Assembly (NCBI RefSeq): GCF_014648635.1
Contig: NZ_BMRM01000016.1
Coordinates: 1 to 64,000, forward strand
Direction of reading: 5' to 3'
Length of the DNA: 64,000 bases
Origin: Streptomyces cinerochromogenes
Lineage (GTDB): Bacteria; Actinomycetota; Actinomycetes; Streptomycetales; Streptomycetaceae
The position numbers and the translations under genes were made by a program. Shown here piece after piece: positions 28,974 to 38,007 of this stretch; position 1 is the first letter of the stretch, and the number at the start of each line of letters is the position of its first letter. Below the pieces are notes generated by a model. That model was not told the origin of the DNA and did not search any database. It was given only the letters and a program-made list of their open reading frames with translations.

Positions 28974-30935
28974 GTGTCCGACAGGGAACCGCGCCGCCGT
29001 GTGCCCGCGCCCGCCAAGCCTCCGCGGCCGCGGGGTGCCGTCCGGCGGCAGGCCGGGCCCGGTGCCCGGCCGGTGCGCCGCCCCGGCGGGACCCGGCCCC
29101 CGGTCTCGCCTCCCCTCCGGCTCGGCAGCCCCCGGCCCCGGCTGCGCCTGGTCAGCCTCGCCCTGACCCTGGTGCTGCTCGCCTTCGTCGTCCGGCTGCT
29201 CCAGGTCCAGGCCGTCGACGCCAGTTCCTACACGGCGCGGGCCGAGCAGAACCGGTACGTGGTGCACACCCTGGCCGCCGAGCGCGGCGAGATCACCGAC
29301 CGCAACGGGGTCGCGCTCGCCGTCAGCGAGGACGCCTACGACATCACGGCCGACCCGACCATGTTCGGCCCCAGGCAGCTGAAGATCGCCGACGGCCCGG
29401 AGCGGGCCGCCGCGCTGCTGGCCCCGATCCTCGGCCAGGACCAGGCCGCGCTCGTCAGGAAGCTGCGCCCGGAGAACAGGAACTCCCGCTACACCCGGCT
29501 CGCCAACCGGCAGACCCCCCAGGTCTGGAAGCAGATCAAGGACCTGAAGACCGCGCTCGCCAACAAGGCCGGGACGGACCACACCACCGTCAACGTGCTG
29601 GCCGGCGTCTTCGCCGACCCCAGCAGCCAGCGCGTGTACCCCAACGGCGACCTGGCCGCCGGGATACTGGGCTGGGTCAACGCCGACGGCCAGGGCGGCG
29701 GCGGCATCGAGCAGCAGCTGGACAAGCAGCTCTCCGGCAAGGACGGCAAGGTCCGGTACGCCCAGGCCGGCGGGCGCGAGGTGCCGACGGCCGGGTCCAC
29801 CGAGACACCCGCCGTGCCCGGCGCCGACGTCGAGCTGACCATCGACCGCGACATCCAGTGGGCGGCGCAGAACGCCATCACCGAGCAGGTGAAGAACTCC
29901 AAGGCGGACCGCGGCTACGTCATCGTCCAGGACACCCGCACCGGCCAGATCCTGGCCATGGCCAACTCGCCCGGCTTCGACCCGAACGACCTGGCGAAGG
30001 CCGACGGCGACGCCATGGGCAACGCGGCCCTCCAGGACGCCTACGAGCCCGGCTCCACCGCCAAGGTGATGTCGATGGCGGCCGTGCTGGAGCGGAACGT
30101 GGCGACCCCGCTCACCCACGTCGTCGTACCCAACCGGCTGCACCGCGGCGACCGCCTCTTCCAGGACGACATCGACCACCGCACCTGGTACCTCACGCTC
30201 AACGGCGTGCTCGCCAAGTCCAGCAACATCGGCACCATCCTGGCCGCCGGCGAACTCGCCAAGAGCCAGCCCGAGGCCAACAAGGTCCTCTACACGTACC
30301 TGCGCAAGTTCGGCATCGGCGGCTACACCGGCCTCGGCTTCCCCGGCGAGACGCCCGGCATCCTCGCGCCGCCGCAGAAGTGGTCCACCTCTCAGCAGTA
30401 CACGATCCCTTTCGGCCAGGGCTTCTCCATCAACGCCATGCAGGCCGCCTCCGTGTACTCGACCATCGCCAACGGCGGCGTCCGTGTCGAACCCACTCTG
30501 GTGCGCGGCACCAAGGGCGCCGACGGGCGCTTCACCCCGGCCCCCAAGCCCCGGCAGACACGGGTCGTCAGCGAGAAGACCGCCAAGAGCCTCGCCCAGA
30601 TGCTGGAGTCCGTCGTCGACGACGAGCAGGGCACCGGCGTGAAGGCCCGCATCCCGGGGTACCGGGTCGCGGGCAAGACCGGCACGGCCAACCGCGTGGA
30701 TCCGGCCACCGGCCGCTACCGCGGCTACACCTCGTCGTTCGCCGGTTTCGCCCCCGCCGACAACCCGCGGATCACCGTCTACTGCGCCATCCAGAACGCC
30801 ACCTCGGGCAACTACTTCGGTGGCCAGATCTGCGGCCCCATCTACAAGCAGGTGATGGAGTTCGCCCTGAAGACCCTCCAGATCCCGCCGACCGGGGCCA
30901 AGGCCGCCAGCCTGCCCGTCGAGTACAAGCCCTGA
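28974..30935 (+). CDS. ftsI: Septal peptidoglycan transpeptidase FtsI (PBP3)
   Basis: A 653-residue class B penicillin-binding protein. A Pro/Arg-rich cytoplasmic tail, one membrane helix (LRLVSLALTLVLLAFVVRLL, near 60-80) and a pedestal domain (YVVHTLAAERGEITDRNG) precede the transpeptidase domain with S361-T-A-K, S416-S-N and K568-T-G. It crosslinks septal peptidoglycan and pairs with FtsW. GTG 28974 is preferred since AGGTGA lies 5 bases upstream; GTG 28965, overlapping the ftsL stop, is an alternative. In Streptomyces ftsI is needed for sporulation septation but not for viability. Confidence 0.96.
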   Translation: MSDREPRRRVPAPAKPPRPRGAVRRQAGPGARPVRRPGGTRPPVSPPLRLGSPRPRLRLVSLALTLVLLAFVVRLLQVQAVDASSYTARAEQNRYVVHTLAAERGEITDRNGVALAVSEDAYDITADPTMFGPRQLKIADGPERAAALLAPILGQDQAALVRKLRPENRNSRYTRLANRQTPQVWKQIKDLKTALANKAGTDHTTVNVLAGVFADPSSQRVYPNGDLAAGILGWVNADGQGGGGIEQQLDKQLSGKDGKVRYAQAGGREVPTAGSTETPAVPGADVELTIDRDIQWAAQNAITEQVKNSKADRGYVIVQDTRTGQILAMANSPGFDPNDLAKADGDAMGNAALQDAYEPGSTAKVMSMAAVLERNVATPLTHVVVPNRLHRGDRLFQDDIDHRTWYLTLNGVLAKSSNIGTILAAGELAKSQPEANKVLYTYLRKFGIGGYTGLGFPGETPGILAPPQKWSTSQQYTIPFGQGFSINAMQAASVYSTIANGGVRVEPTLVRGTKGADGRFTPAPKPRQTRVVSEKTAKSLAQMLESVVDDEQGTGVKARIPGYRVAGKTGTANRVDPATGRYRGYTSSFAGFAPADNPRITVYCAIQNATSGNYFGGQICGPIYKQVMEFALKTLQIPPTGAKAASLPVEYKP

Positions 30936-30966
30936 TCGGCACCACGGAAACACCAGGAACCAGCTC

Positions 30967-32622
30967 GTGACAACGATCACTCCCGACCCCGGGAACCACA
31001 GGTCCGAGAGCCCCTCACTTCGCTCCGGAGCGGGTGCGCCCGGTACGCTCACCGCCGTGCCACACGCTGATCAGTCCCAAACCACCCAGAAGAGCCAACC
31101 CGTGACCTATCCGGGACTGCCCAGGCCGACGCGGCTCCCCGCCATCCCTCTCGCGGAGCTCGCCGACCAGCTGGGTGTCACCGCGCCGGAGGGCGCCGCC
31201 GCGATCACGGGGATCACCCACGACTCGCGCGCCGTCCGCCCCGGCGACCTGTACGCCGCCCTCCCGGGCGCCCGTCTGCACGGCGCGGACTTCGTCGCCC
31301 AGGCCGCGGGCCTCGGCGCCGTCGCCGTGCTCACCGACCCCACGGGCGCCGAGCGCGCCGCCGCGACCGGACTGCCCGTCCTGGTCCTCGCGGACCCGCG
31401 CGCGCGGATGGGGGAGCTGGCCGCCACCATCTACGGCCACCCGGGCCGCGACCTGCTCCAGATCGGCATCACCGGCACCTCCGGCAAGACCACCACCGCC
31501 TATCTCGTCAAGGGCGGCCTGGACGCGTCCCGGCCCGCCGGACTCATCGGCACGGTGGAGATCCGCATCGGCGACGAGCGGATCAAGTCCGAGCGCACCA
31601 CCCCCGAAGCCACCGACCTGCAGGCCCTGTTCGCCGTCATGCGCGAAGACGGCGTCGAGGCGGTCGCCATGGAGGTCTCCAGCCACGCCCTGGTCCTCGG
31701 CCGGGTCGACGGCTGCGTCTTCGACATCGCCGTCTTCACCAACCTCAGCCCGGAACACATGGAGTTCCACTCCGACATGGAGGACTACTTCCGGGCCAAG
31801 GCACAGCTCTTCACGCCGCGGCGCAGCAAACTCGGCGTGGTCAACGTGGACGACGACTACGGCCGCCGCCTCGCGCGCGAGGCGACCGTGCCGGTCGTCA
31901 CCTTCTCCGCCGAGGGCCACCCCGACGCCGACTGGCGCGCCCAGGACGTCCAGATCGGCCCCATGGACTCGACGTTCACCGTGCTCGGCCCCGACGGCGT
32001 GCGCGTGCACGCCAGGTCGCCGCTGCCGGGCCCCTTCAACGTGGCGAACACCCTCGCCGCCGTCGTCGCCCTCGCCGCGGCCGGCCTCGACCCGCAGGCC
32101 GCCGCCGACGGCATCGCCGCCGTACCCGGCGTCCCGGGCCGTCTGGAGCGCGTCGACGCAGGCCAGCCCTACCTCGCGGTGGTCGACTACGCCCACAAGA
32201 CCGACGCCGTCGAGTCGGTGCTCAAGGCGCTGCGCAAGGTCACCAAGGGCCGGCTGCACGTCGTCCTCGGCTGCGGCGGCGACCGCGACGAGACCAAGCG
32301 CGCCCCGATGGGCGCCGCCGTGGCCCGGCTCGCCGACACGGCCGTACTGACCTCCGACAACCCCCGCTCCGAGGACCCCCTCGCGATCCTCGCCACCATG
32401 CTCCGGGGCGCGGCCTCCGTGCCCGCGCACGAGCGCGGCGAGGTGCTCCTCTTCGAGGACCGGGCCGCCGCCATCGCCGCCGCCGTGGGCCGTGCCCAGG
32501 CCGGCGACACCGTGCTGGTCGCGGGCAAGGGCCACGAGCAGGGCCAGGACATCGCCGGCGTGATCCGTCCCTTCGACGACCGCCAGGTGCTCCGCGAAGC
32601 CATCCAGAACACCCAGGGATGA
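30967..32622 (+). CDS. murE: UDP-MurNAc-tripeptide synthetase
   Basis: A 551-residue Mur ligase adding the diamino acid to UDP-MurNAc-L-Ala-D-Glu. The ATP loop is GITGTSGKTTTAYLV, TTPEATDL and MEVSSHAL are substrate and metal blocks, and TSDNPRSEDP carries the DNPR motif typical of diaminopimelate-adding enzymes (LL-DAP in Streptomyces walls). The first 45 residues are low-complexity. The GTG at 30967 has AGGA 8 bases upstream, but GTG 31057, 7 bases after TACGCT, could be an alternative leaderless start giving 521 residues. Its 3' end is duplicated in tandem before murF. Confidence 0.95.
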   Translation: MTTITPDPGNHRSESPSLRSGAGAPGTLTAVPHADQSQTTQKSQPVTYPGLPRPTRLPAIPLAELADQLGVTAPEGAAAITGITHDSRAVRPGDLYAALPGARLHGADFVAQAAGLGAVAVLTDPTGAERAAATGLPVLVLADPRARMGELAATIYGHPGRDLLQIGITGTSGKTTTAYLVKGGLDASRPAGLIGTVEIRIGDERIKSERTTPEATDLQALFAVMREDGVEAVAMEVSSHALVLGRVDGCVFDIAVFTNLSPEHMEFHSDMEDYFRAKAQLFTPRRSKLGVVNVDDDYGRRLAREATVPVVTFSAEGHPDADWRAQDVQIGPMDSTFTVLGPDGVRVHARSPLPGPFNVANTLAAVVALAAAGLDPQAAADGIAAVPGVPGRLERVDAGQPYLAVVDYAHKTDAVESVLKALRKVTKGRLHVVLGCGGDRDETKRAPMGAAVARLADTAVLTSDNPRSEDPLAILATMLRGAASVPAHERGEVLLFEDRAAAIAAAVGRAQAGDTVLVAGKGHEQGQDIAGVIRPFDDRQVLREAIQNTQG

Positions 32623-32648
32623 AAATCCAGAAGACCCAGGGGATGAAC
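32602..32648 (+). repeat. Tandem duplication of about 23 bp at the murE-murF junction
   Basis: ATCCAGAACACCCAGG-GATGAA (from 32602) is repeated as ATCCAGAAGACCCAGGGGATGAA (from 32625), with one substitution and an indel. The first copy contains the murE stop, the second supplies the murF Shine-Dalgarno AGGGGA. Confidence 0.8.
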
Positions 32649-32650
32649 TT

Positions 32651-34066
32651 GTGATCGCCCTCTCCCTCGCCGAGATCGCAGCAGTCGTCGGCGGGCAGAC
32701 GCACGACATACCGGATCCGTCCGTCCAGGTCACGGGTCCGGTCGTCCGGGACTCCCGCGAGGTGGTGCCCGGCAGCCTGTTCGCCGCCTTCGTCGGCGAG
32801 CGCGTGGACGGCCACGACTACGCCGCGCAGGTCGTCGCGGCCGGTGCGGCCGCCGTGCTGGCGTCCCGCCCGGTCGGCGTCCCCGCGATCGTCGTGGAGG
32901 ACGTCCAGACGGCCCTCGGCGCCCTCGCCCGGCACGTCGTACACCGGCTCGGCGCGACCCTCGTCGCCCTGACCGGCTCGGCCGGCAAGACCAGCACCAA
33001 GGACCTCATCGCGCAGGTGCTCCGGCGCAAGGCGCCGACGGTGTTCACGCCCGGCTCGCTCAACAACGAGATCGGGCTGCCGCTGACCGCCCTGTCCGCC
33101 ACCGAGGAGACGAAGTTCCTCGTGCTGGAGATGGGCGCCCGCGGCATCGGGCACATCCGCTACCTCACCGGCCTCACCCCGCCGAGGATCGGCCTGGTGC
33201 TCAACGTCGGCACCGCCCACATCGGCGAGTTCGGCGGCCGCGAGCAGATCGCCCAGGCCAAGGGGGAACTCGTCGAGGCGCTGCCGCCGGCGGACGAGGG
33301 CGGTGCCGCCCTCCTCAACGCCGACGACCCGCTGGTGCGCGCCATGGCCTCCCGTACCAAGGCGAAGGTGGTCCTTTTCGGAGAGTCGGCCGAAGCGGAC
33401 GTACGCGCCGAGAACGTACGACTCACGGACAGCGGACAGCCCGCCTTCAGGCTTCACACACCCTCCGGTGCAGCCGATGTGACCATGCGCCTGTACGGTG
33501 AGCACCACGTGTCGAACGCGCTCGCCGCGGCCGCCGTCGCCCATGAGCTGGGCATGTCCGCGGAAGAGATCGCCACCGCGCTCTCCGAGGCGGGCTCCCT
33601 CTCCCGCTGGCGCATGGAGGTCACCGAGCGCCCGGACGGCGTGACCATCGTCAACGACGCCTACAACGCCAACCCCGAGTCCATGCGGGCCGCCCTCAGG
33701 GCACTCGCGGCCATGGGCAAGGGGCGCCGCACGTGGGCGGTGCTCGGCAAGATGGCCGAGCTGGGGGACGAGGCGCTCGCCGAGCACGACGCCGTCGGAC
33801 GGCTCGCCGTCCGGCTCAACGTCAGCAAGCTCGTCGCCGTCGGGGGGATTGAGGCCTCCTGGCTGCAATTGGGCGCATATAACGAGGGTTCGTGGGGTGA
33901 GGAGTCGGTGCACGTGTCCGACGCACAGGCGGCGATCGACCTGTTGCGCAGCGAGTTGCGCCCGGGGGACGTCGTACTCGTGAAGGCGTCCCGGTCGGTG
34001 GGTCTGGAGAGTGTCGCCCAGGCGCTCGTCGAGACCGGCGCCGAGGGTGAGGTTGCCGCCCGATGA
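32651..34066 (+). CDS. murF: UDP-MurNAc-pentapeptide synthetase (D-Ala-D-Ala ligase)
   Basis: A 471-residue Mur ligase that adds D-Ala-D-Ala to UDP-MurNAc-tripeptide. The N-terminal domain has VRDSREVVPGSLFAAFVGER, the ATP loop is ALTGSAGKTSTKDLIA, the central block is NNEIGLPLT then VLEMGARGIGHI, and VNDAYNANPESMRAAL lies in the C-terminal domain. The product is the pentapeptide precursor used by MraY. GTG 32651 is preceded by AGGGGA inside the tandem duplication. Its stop overlaps the mraY ATG. Confidence 0.97.
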   Translation: MIALSLAEIAAVVGGQTHDIPDPSVQVTGPVVRDSREVVPGSLFAAFVGERVDGHDYAAQVVAAGAAAVLASRPVGVPAIVVEDVQTALGALARHVVHRLGATLVALTGSAGKTSTKDLIAQVLRRKAPTVFTPGSLNNEIGLPLTALSATEETKFLVLEMGARGIGHIRYLTGLTPPRIGLVLNVGTAHIGEFGGREQIAQAKGELVEALPPADEGGAALLNADDPLVRAMASRTKAKVVLFGESAEADVRAENVRLTDSGQPAFRLHTPSGAADVTMRLYGEHHVSNALAAAAVAHELGMSAEEIATALSEAGSLSRWRMEVTERPDGVTIVNDAYNANPESMRAALRALAAMGKGRRTWAVLGKMAELGDEALAEHDAVGRLAVRLNVSKLVAVGGIEASWLQLGAYNEGSWGEESVHVSDAQAAIDLLRSELRPGDVVLVKASRSVGLESVAQALVETGAEGEVAAR

Positions 34067-35136
34067 TGAAGCAGATCCTGTTCTCGGGAGTCATTGGCCT
34101 CTTCCTGACGCTGGTCGGCACCCCGCTGCTGATCAAGCTTCTCGCCCGCAAGGGCTACGGCCAGTACATCCGTGACGACGGCCCGCGCGAGCACGCCAGC
34201 AAGCGCGGTACGCCGACCATGGGCGGTATCGCCTTCATCCTGGCGACGATCGCCGCGTACTTCCTGAGCAAGCTCATCACCGGTTACGCGCCGACCTACT
34301 CCGGTCTGCTGGTCCTCGGCCTGATGTTCGGCATGGGCCTGGTCGGCTTCCTCGACGACTACATCAAGATCGTCAAGCGGCGTTCGCTGGGTCTGCGGGC
34401 CAAGGCCAAGATGGCCGGCCAGCTGATCGTCGGCATCGCCTTCGCGGTGCTGTCGCTGCAGTTCTCCGACGCCCGCGGCAACACCCCCGCCTCCACGAAG
34501 CTGTCGTTCATCACCGACTTCGGCTGGTCGATCGGCCCGGTGCTGTTCGTGGTCTGGGCGCTGTTCATGATCCTCGCGATGTCGAACGGCGTGAACCTCA
34601 CCGACGGTCTGGACGGCCTCGCCACCGGCGCCTCCGTCCTCGTCTTCGGCGCCTACACCTTCATCGGGGTGTGGCAGTTCCAGGAGTCCTGCGCCAACGC
34701 GGGCACCCTGACCAACCCGGGCGCCTGCTACGAGGTCCGCGACCCGCTCGACCTCGCGGTCGTCGCCTCCGCGCTGATGGGCGCCTGCCTCGGCTTCCTG
34801 TGGTGGAACACCTCGCCCGCCAAGATCTTCATGGGCGACACCGGTTCGCTCGCCCTCGGCGGTGTGCTGACGGGCCTGGCCATCCTCTCCCGCACGGAGC
34901 TGCTGGTGGCCATCATGGGCGGCCTGTTCGTCCTCATCACCATGTCGGTCGTCATCCAGGTCGGCTCCTTCCGGCTCACCGGCAAGCGCGTCTTCCGGAT
35001 GGCACCGCTCCAGCACCACTTCGAACTCAAGGGCTGGTCCGAGGTCCTGGTGGTGGTCCGCTTCTGGATCATCCAGGGCATCTGTGTGATCGTCGGACTG
35101 GGCCTCTTCTACGCGGGATGGGCAGCGGACAAGTGA
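34063..35136 (+). CDS. mraY: Phospho-MurNAc-pentapeptide transferase
   Basis: A 357-residue enzyme with ten membrane helices that moves phospho-MurNAc-pentapeptide to undecaprenyl phosphate, giving lipid I. FLDDYIKIVKRRSLGL (catalytic Asp pair), NLTDGLDGLATG, KIFMGDTGSLALGG and MAPLQHHFELKGW are the classic blocks on the cytoplasmic face. It starts at ATG 34063 within the murF stop (ATGATGA; the second ATG is also possible) and ends by overlapping murD, so murF-mraY-murD are translationally linked. Confidence 0.97.
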   Translation: MMKQILFSGVIGLFLTLVGTPLLIKLLARKGYGQYIRDDGPREHASKRGTPTMGGIAFILATIAAYFLSKLITGYAPTYSGLLVLGLMFGMGLVGFLDDYIKIVKRRSLGLRAKAKMAGQLIVGIAFAVLSLQFSDARGNTPASTKLSFITDFGWSIGPVLFVVWALFMILAMSNGVNLTDGLDGLATGASVLVFGAYTFIGVWQFQESCANAGTLTNPGACYEVRDPLDLAVVASALMGACLGFLWWNTSPAKIFMGDTGSLALGGVLTGLAILSRTELLVAIMGGLFVLITMSVVIQVGSFRLTGKRVFRMAPLQHHFELKGWSEVLVVVRFWIIQGICVIVGLGLFYAGWAADK

Positions 35137-36566
35137 CCTCCTCGGTGCCTTCTGGGCCTTCCGACTTCCAGGGCAAGCGCATCACCGTCGCCGGACTCGG
35201 TGTCTCCGGCATCCCGGCGGCCAAGGCGCTGCACGCGCGCGGGGCGATCGTCACGGTCGTCAACGACGGCGACGACGCACGCGCGCGCGAACAGGCCGCG
35301 GAACTCCAGGCGCTCGGCATCACCGTGCGCCTCGGCGACGGGGCCACCCTGCCGGAGGGCACCGAGCTGATCGTCACCGCGCCCGGCTGGAAGCCCGACA
35401 AGCCGCTGTTCCTGGCGGCCGAGGAGGCGGGCGTACCCGTCTGGGGCGACGTGGAGCTGGCCTGGCGGCTGCGGGGCCCCGACGCGGCCCCCTGGCTGGC
35501 CGTCACGGGCACCAACGGCAAGACCACGACCGTCCAGATGCTCGCCTCCATCCTGAAGGCGGCGGGCCTGCGCACGGCCGCCGTCGGCAACATCGGCGTC
35601 TCCCTGCTGGACGCGGTCCTCGGCGAGGAGCGCTACGACGTCCTCGCCGTGGAGCTGTCCAGCTACCAGCTCCACTGGGCGCCCTCCCTGCGGGCGCACT
35701 CCGCGGCGGTCCTCAACATCGCCCCGGACCACCTGGACTGGCACGGCTCCATGGAGGCGTACGCGCGCGACAAGGGCCGTATCTACGAGGGCAACAAGGT
35801 CGCCTGCGTCTACAACACCGCCGACAAGGCCACCGAGGACCTGGTGCGCGAGGCCGACGTCGAGGAGGGCTGCCGGGCCGTCGGGTTCACCCTGGGCACG
35901 CCCGGGCCCTCCGAACTCGGCGTGGTCGAGGGCATCCTGGTCGACCGGGCCTTCGTGGCGGACCGGCACAGGAACGCCCAGGAGCTGGCCGAGGTCTCCG
36001 ACGTCCACCCGCCGGCCCCGCACAACATCGCCAACGCCCTTGCCGCGGCGGCCCTCGCGCGCGCCTTCGGGGTGCCCGCCACGGCCGTACGGGACGGTCT
36101 GCGGGCCTTCCGCCCGGACGCCCACCGCATCGCGCTCGTCGCCGGCATCGACGGCGTCGCGTACGTGGACGACTCCAAGGCGACCAACACCCACGCCGCG
36201 GAAGCCTCCTTGGCGGCGTACGAGTCGATCGTGTGGATCGGGGGCGGTCTGGCGAAGGGCGCGACCTTCGACGAGCTGGTCGCCGGGGCGGCGAAGCGGC
36301 TGCGCGGAGTCGTCCTGATCGGTGCCGATCGCGCCCTGATCCGGGACGCCCTCGCGCGACACGCGCCGGAAGTACCCGTGGTCGACCTCGACCGGACCGA
36401 CACTGGGGCGATGCTCCAGGCGGTGACGGAAGCGAAGCGGCTGGCTCAGCCCGGCGACACGGTGCTGCTGGCCCCGGCCTGCGCCTCCATGGACATGTTC
36501 ACCAACTACAACCAGCGCGGTGACGCGTTCGCGGCGGCGGTCCGCGAACTCGAAGCCGGAGCCTGA
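35133..36566 (+). CDS. murD: UDP-MurNAc-L-alanine:D-glutamate ligase
   Basis: A 477-residue Mur ligase. ITVAGLGVSGIPAAKALHARG is the N-terminal Rossmann motif, VTGTNGKTTTVQMLASIL the ATP loop, NIAPDHLDWHGSMEAYARDK the central signature and YVDDSKATNTHAAEASL the C-terminal one. GTG 35133 overlaps the mraY TGA by 4 bases (GTGA). An in-frame ATG at 35118 would add five residues; neither has a good ribosome site, so coupling to mraY is likely. Confidence 0.96.
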   Translation: MTSSVPSGPSDFQGKRITVAGLGVSGIPAAKALHARGAIVTVVNDGDDARAREQAAELQALGITVRLGDGATLPEGTELIVTAPGWKPDKPLFLAAEEAGVPVWGDVELAWRLRGPDAAPWLAVTGTNGKTTTVQMLASILKAAGLRTAAVGNIGVSLLDAVLGEERYDVLAVELSSYQLHWAPSLRAHSAAVLNIAPDHLDWHGSMEAYARDKGRIYEGNKVACVYNTADKATEDLVREADVEEGCRAVGFTLGTPGPSELGVVEGILVDRAFVADRHRNAQELAEVSDVHPPAPHNIANALAAAALARAFGVPATAVRDGLRAFRPDAHRIALVAGIDGVAYVDDSKATNTHAAEASLAAYESIVWIGGGLAKGATFDELVAGAAKRLRGVVLIGADRALIRDALARHAPEVPVVDLDRTDTGAMLQAVTEAKRLAQPGDTVLLAPACASMDMFTNYNQRGDAFAAAVRELEAGA

Positions 36567-36633
36567 CCCGGCCGCCCGCCGGGCGGATCTTGGGAGGGAC
36601 GCGTGGGACGGTCGACGTTCAGCGGAGGCGCCG

Positions 36634-38001
36634 ATGCCCAGTAGCCGTACCGGGAAGCCGCCCGTGCAGCGGGCGTCCCGGCGCCCCCGTCCCGCCGTTC
36701 CCCGGCCCCCGCGGGAGAACCCGGTCCAACGGCTCTCCACGCGTGCGCGCAGGGCCTGGGACCGGCCGCTGACCGCCTACTACCTGATCGTCGGCGGCAG
36801 CGTGCTGATCACCGTGCTGGGCCTGGTGATGGTCTACTCGGCCTCCCAGATCACCGCGCTCCAGCTCTCGCTGCCCGGGTCGTACTTCTTCCGCAAGCAG
36901 GCCCTCGCCGCGCTGATCGGCGGCGCACTGCTGTTCGTCGCCTCCCGCATGCCGGTGAAACTGCACCGGGCGCTGGCCTACCCGATCCTCGCCGGCGCCG
37001 TCTTCCTGATGGCCCTGGTGCAGGTTCCCGGGATAGGGATGGCGGTCAACGGCAACCAGAACTGGATCTCCCTCGGCGGCTCCTTCCAGATCCAGCCGAG
37101 CGAGTTCGGCAAGCTCGCCCTGGTGCTGTGGGGCGCGGACCTGATCGCCCGCAAGCAGGAGCGGAAGCTGCTGACCCAGTGGAAGCACATGCTGGTGCCG
37201 CTGGTCCCGGTCGCCTTCCTGCTGCTCGGGCTGATCATGCTCGGCGGCGACATGGGCACCGCGATCATCCTCACGGCGATCCTGTTCGGCCTGCTGTGGC
37301 TCGCGGGGGCGCCGACCCGGCTGTTCGCGGGCGTGCTGTCCGTGGCCGGCCTGATCGGTGTGACCCTCATCAAGACCAGCCCCAACCGGATGGCCCGGCT
37401 CGCCTGCATCGGCGCCACCGAGCCGAAGACCGGGGTCGCCGACTGCTGGCAGGCCGTGCACGGGATCTACGCCCTCGCCTCCGGCGGACTCTTCGGCTCC
37501 GGACTCGGCGCGAGTGTGGAAAAATGGGGCCAACTCCCGGAAGCCCACACCGACTTCATCTTCGCCGTCACCGGTGAGGAACTGGGCCTCGCGGGGACGC
37601 TGTCGGTGCTCGCCCTGTTCGCGGCTCTAGGCTATGCGGGTATCCGCGTGGCCGGACGCACGGAGGACCCCTTCGTGAGGTACGCCGCGGGAGGCGTGAC
37701 CACCTGGATCACCGCCCAGGCGGTGATCAACATCGGTGCGGTGCTCGGCCTGCTGCCGATCGCCGGCGTCCCGCTCCCGCTGTTCTCCTACGGAGGGTCC
37801 GCCCTGCTGCCGACCATGTTCGCCATCGGGCTGCTGATCGCCTTCGCGCGCGACGAGCCCGCTGCGCGGGCGGCGCTTGCGATGCGGCAACCTCGCTTTG
37901 GTAGAAAGCGGGCGGGAGGCTCCGGTGCCGAGCGGGGGCCTCGGAGATGGAACACGATGCGACGGCGTGCCCAAACGGCGCGTTCGTCCGGAGAGCGGTG
38001 A
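36634..38001 (+). CDS. ftsW: Septal peptidoglycan glycosyltransferase FtsW
   Basis: A 455-residue SEDS-family polymerase with ten membrane helices. After a Pro/Arg-rich cytoplasmic start, it shows LGLVMVYSAS, NGNQNWISLGGSFQIQPSEF, LGGDMGTAIIL, LPEAHTDFIFAVTGEELG and the late PLPLFSYGGSALLPTM, the SEDS signatures. It polymerises glycan strands from lipid II in complex with FtsI. GGAGG lies 5 bases before ATG 36634. An Arg-rich tail (RRRAQTARSS) closes the protein. The gap to murG is 6 bases. Confidence 0.96.
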   Translation: MPSSRTGKPPVQRASRRPRPAVPRPPRENPVQRLSTRARRAWDRPLTAYYLIVGGSVLITVLGLVMVYSASQITALQLSLPGSYFFRKQALAALIGGALLFVASRMPVKLHRALAYPILAGAVFLMALVQVPGIGMAVNGNQNWISLGGSFQIQPSEFGKLALVLWGADLIARKQERKLLTQWKHMLVPLVPVAFLLLGLIMLGGDMGTAIILTAILFGLLWLAGAPTRLFAGVLSVAGLIGVTLIKTSPNRMARLACIGATEPKTGVADCWQAVHGIYALASGGLFGSGLGASVEKWGQLPEAHTDFIFAVTGEELGLAGTLSVLALFAALGYAGIRVAGRTEDPFVRYAAGGVTTWITAQAVINIGAVLGLLPIAGVPLPLFSYGGSALLPTMFAIGLLIAFARDEPAARAALAMRQPRFGRKRAGGSGAERGPRRWNTMRRRAQTARSSGER

Positions 38002-38007
38002 ATTTCG

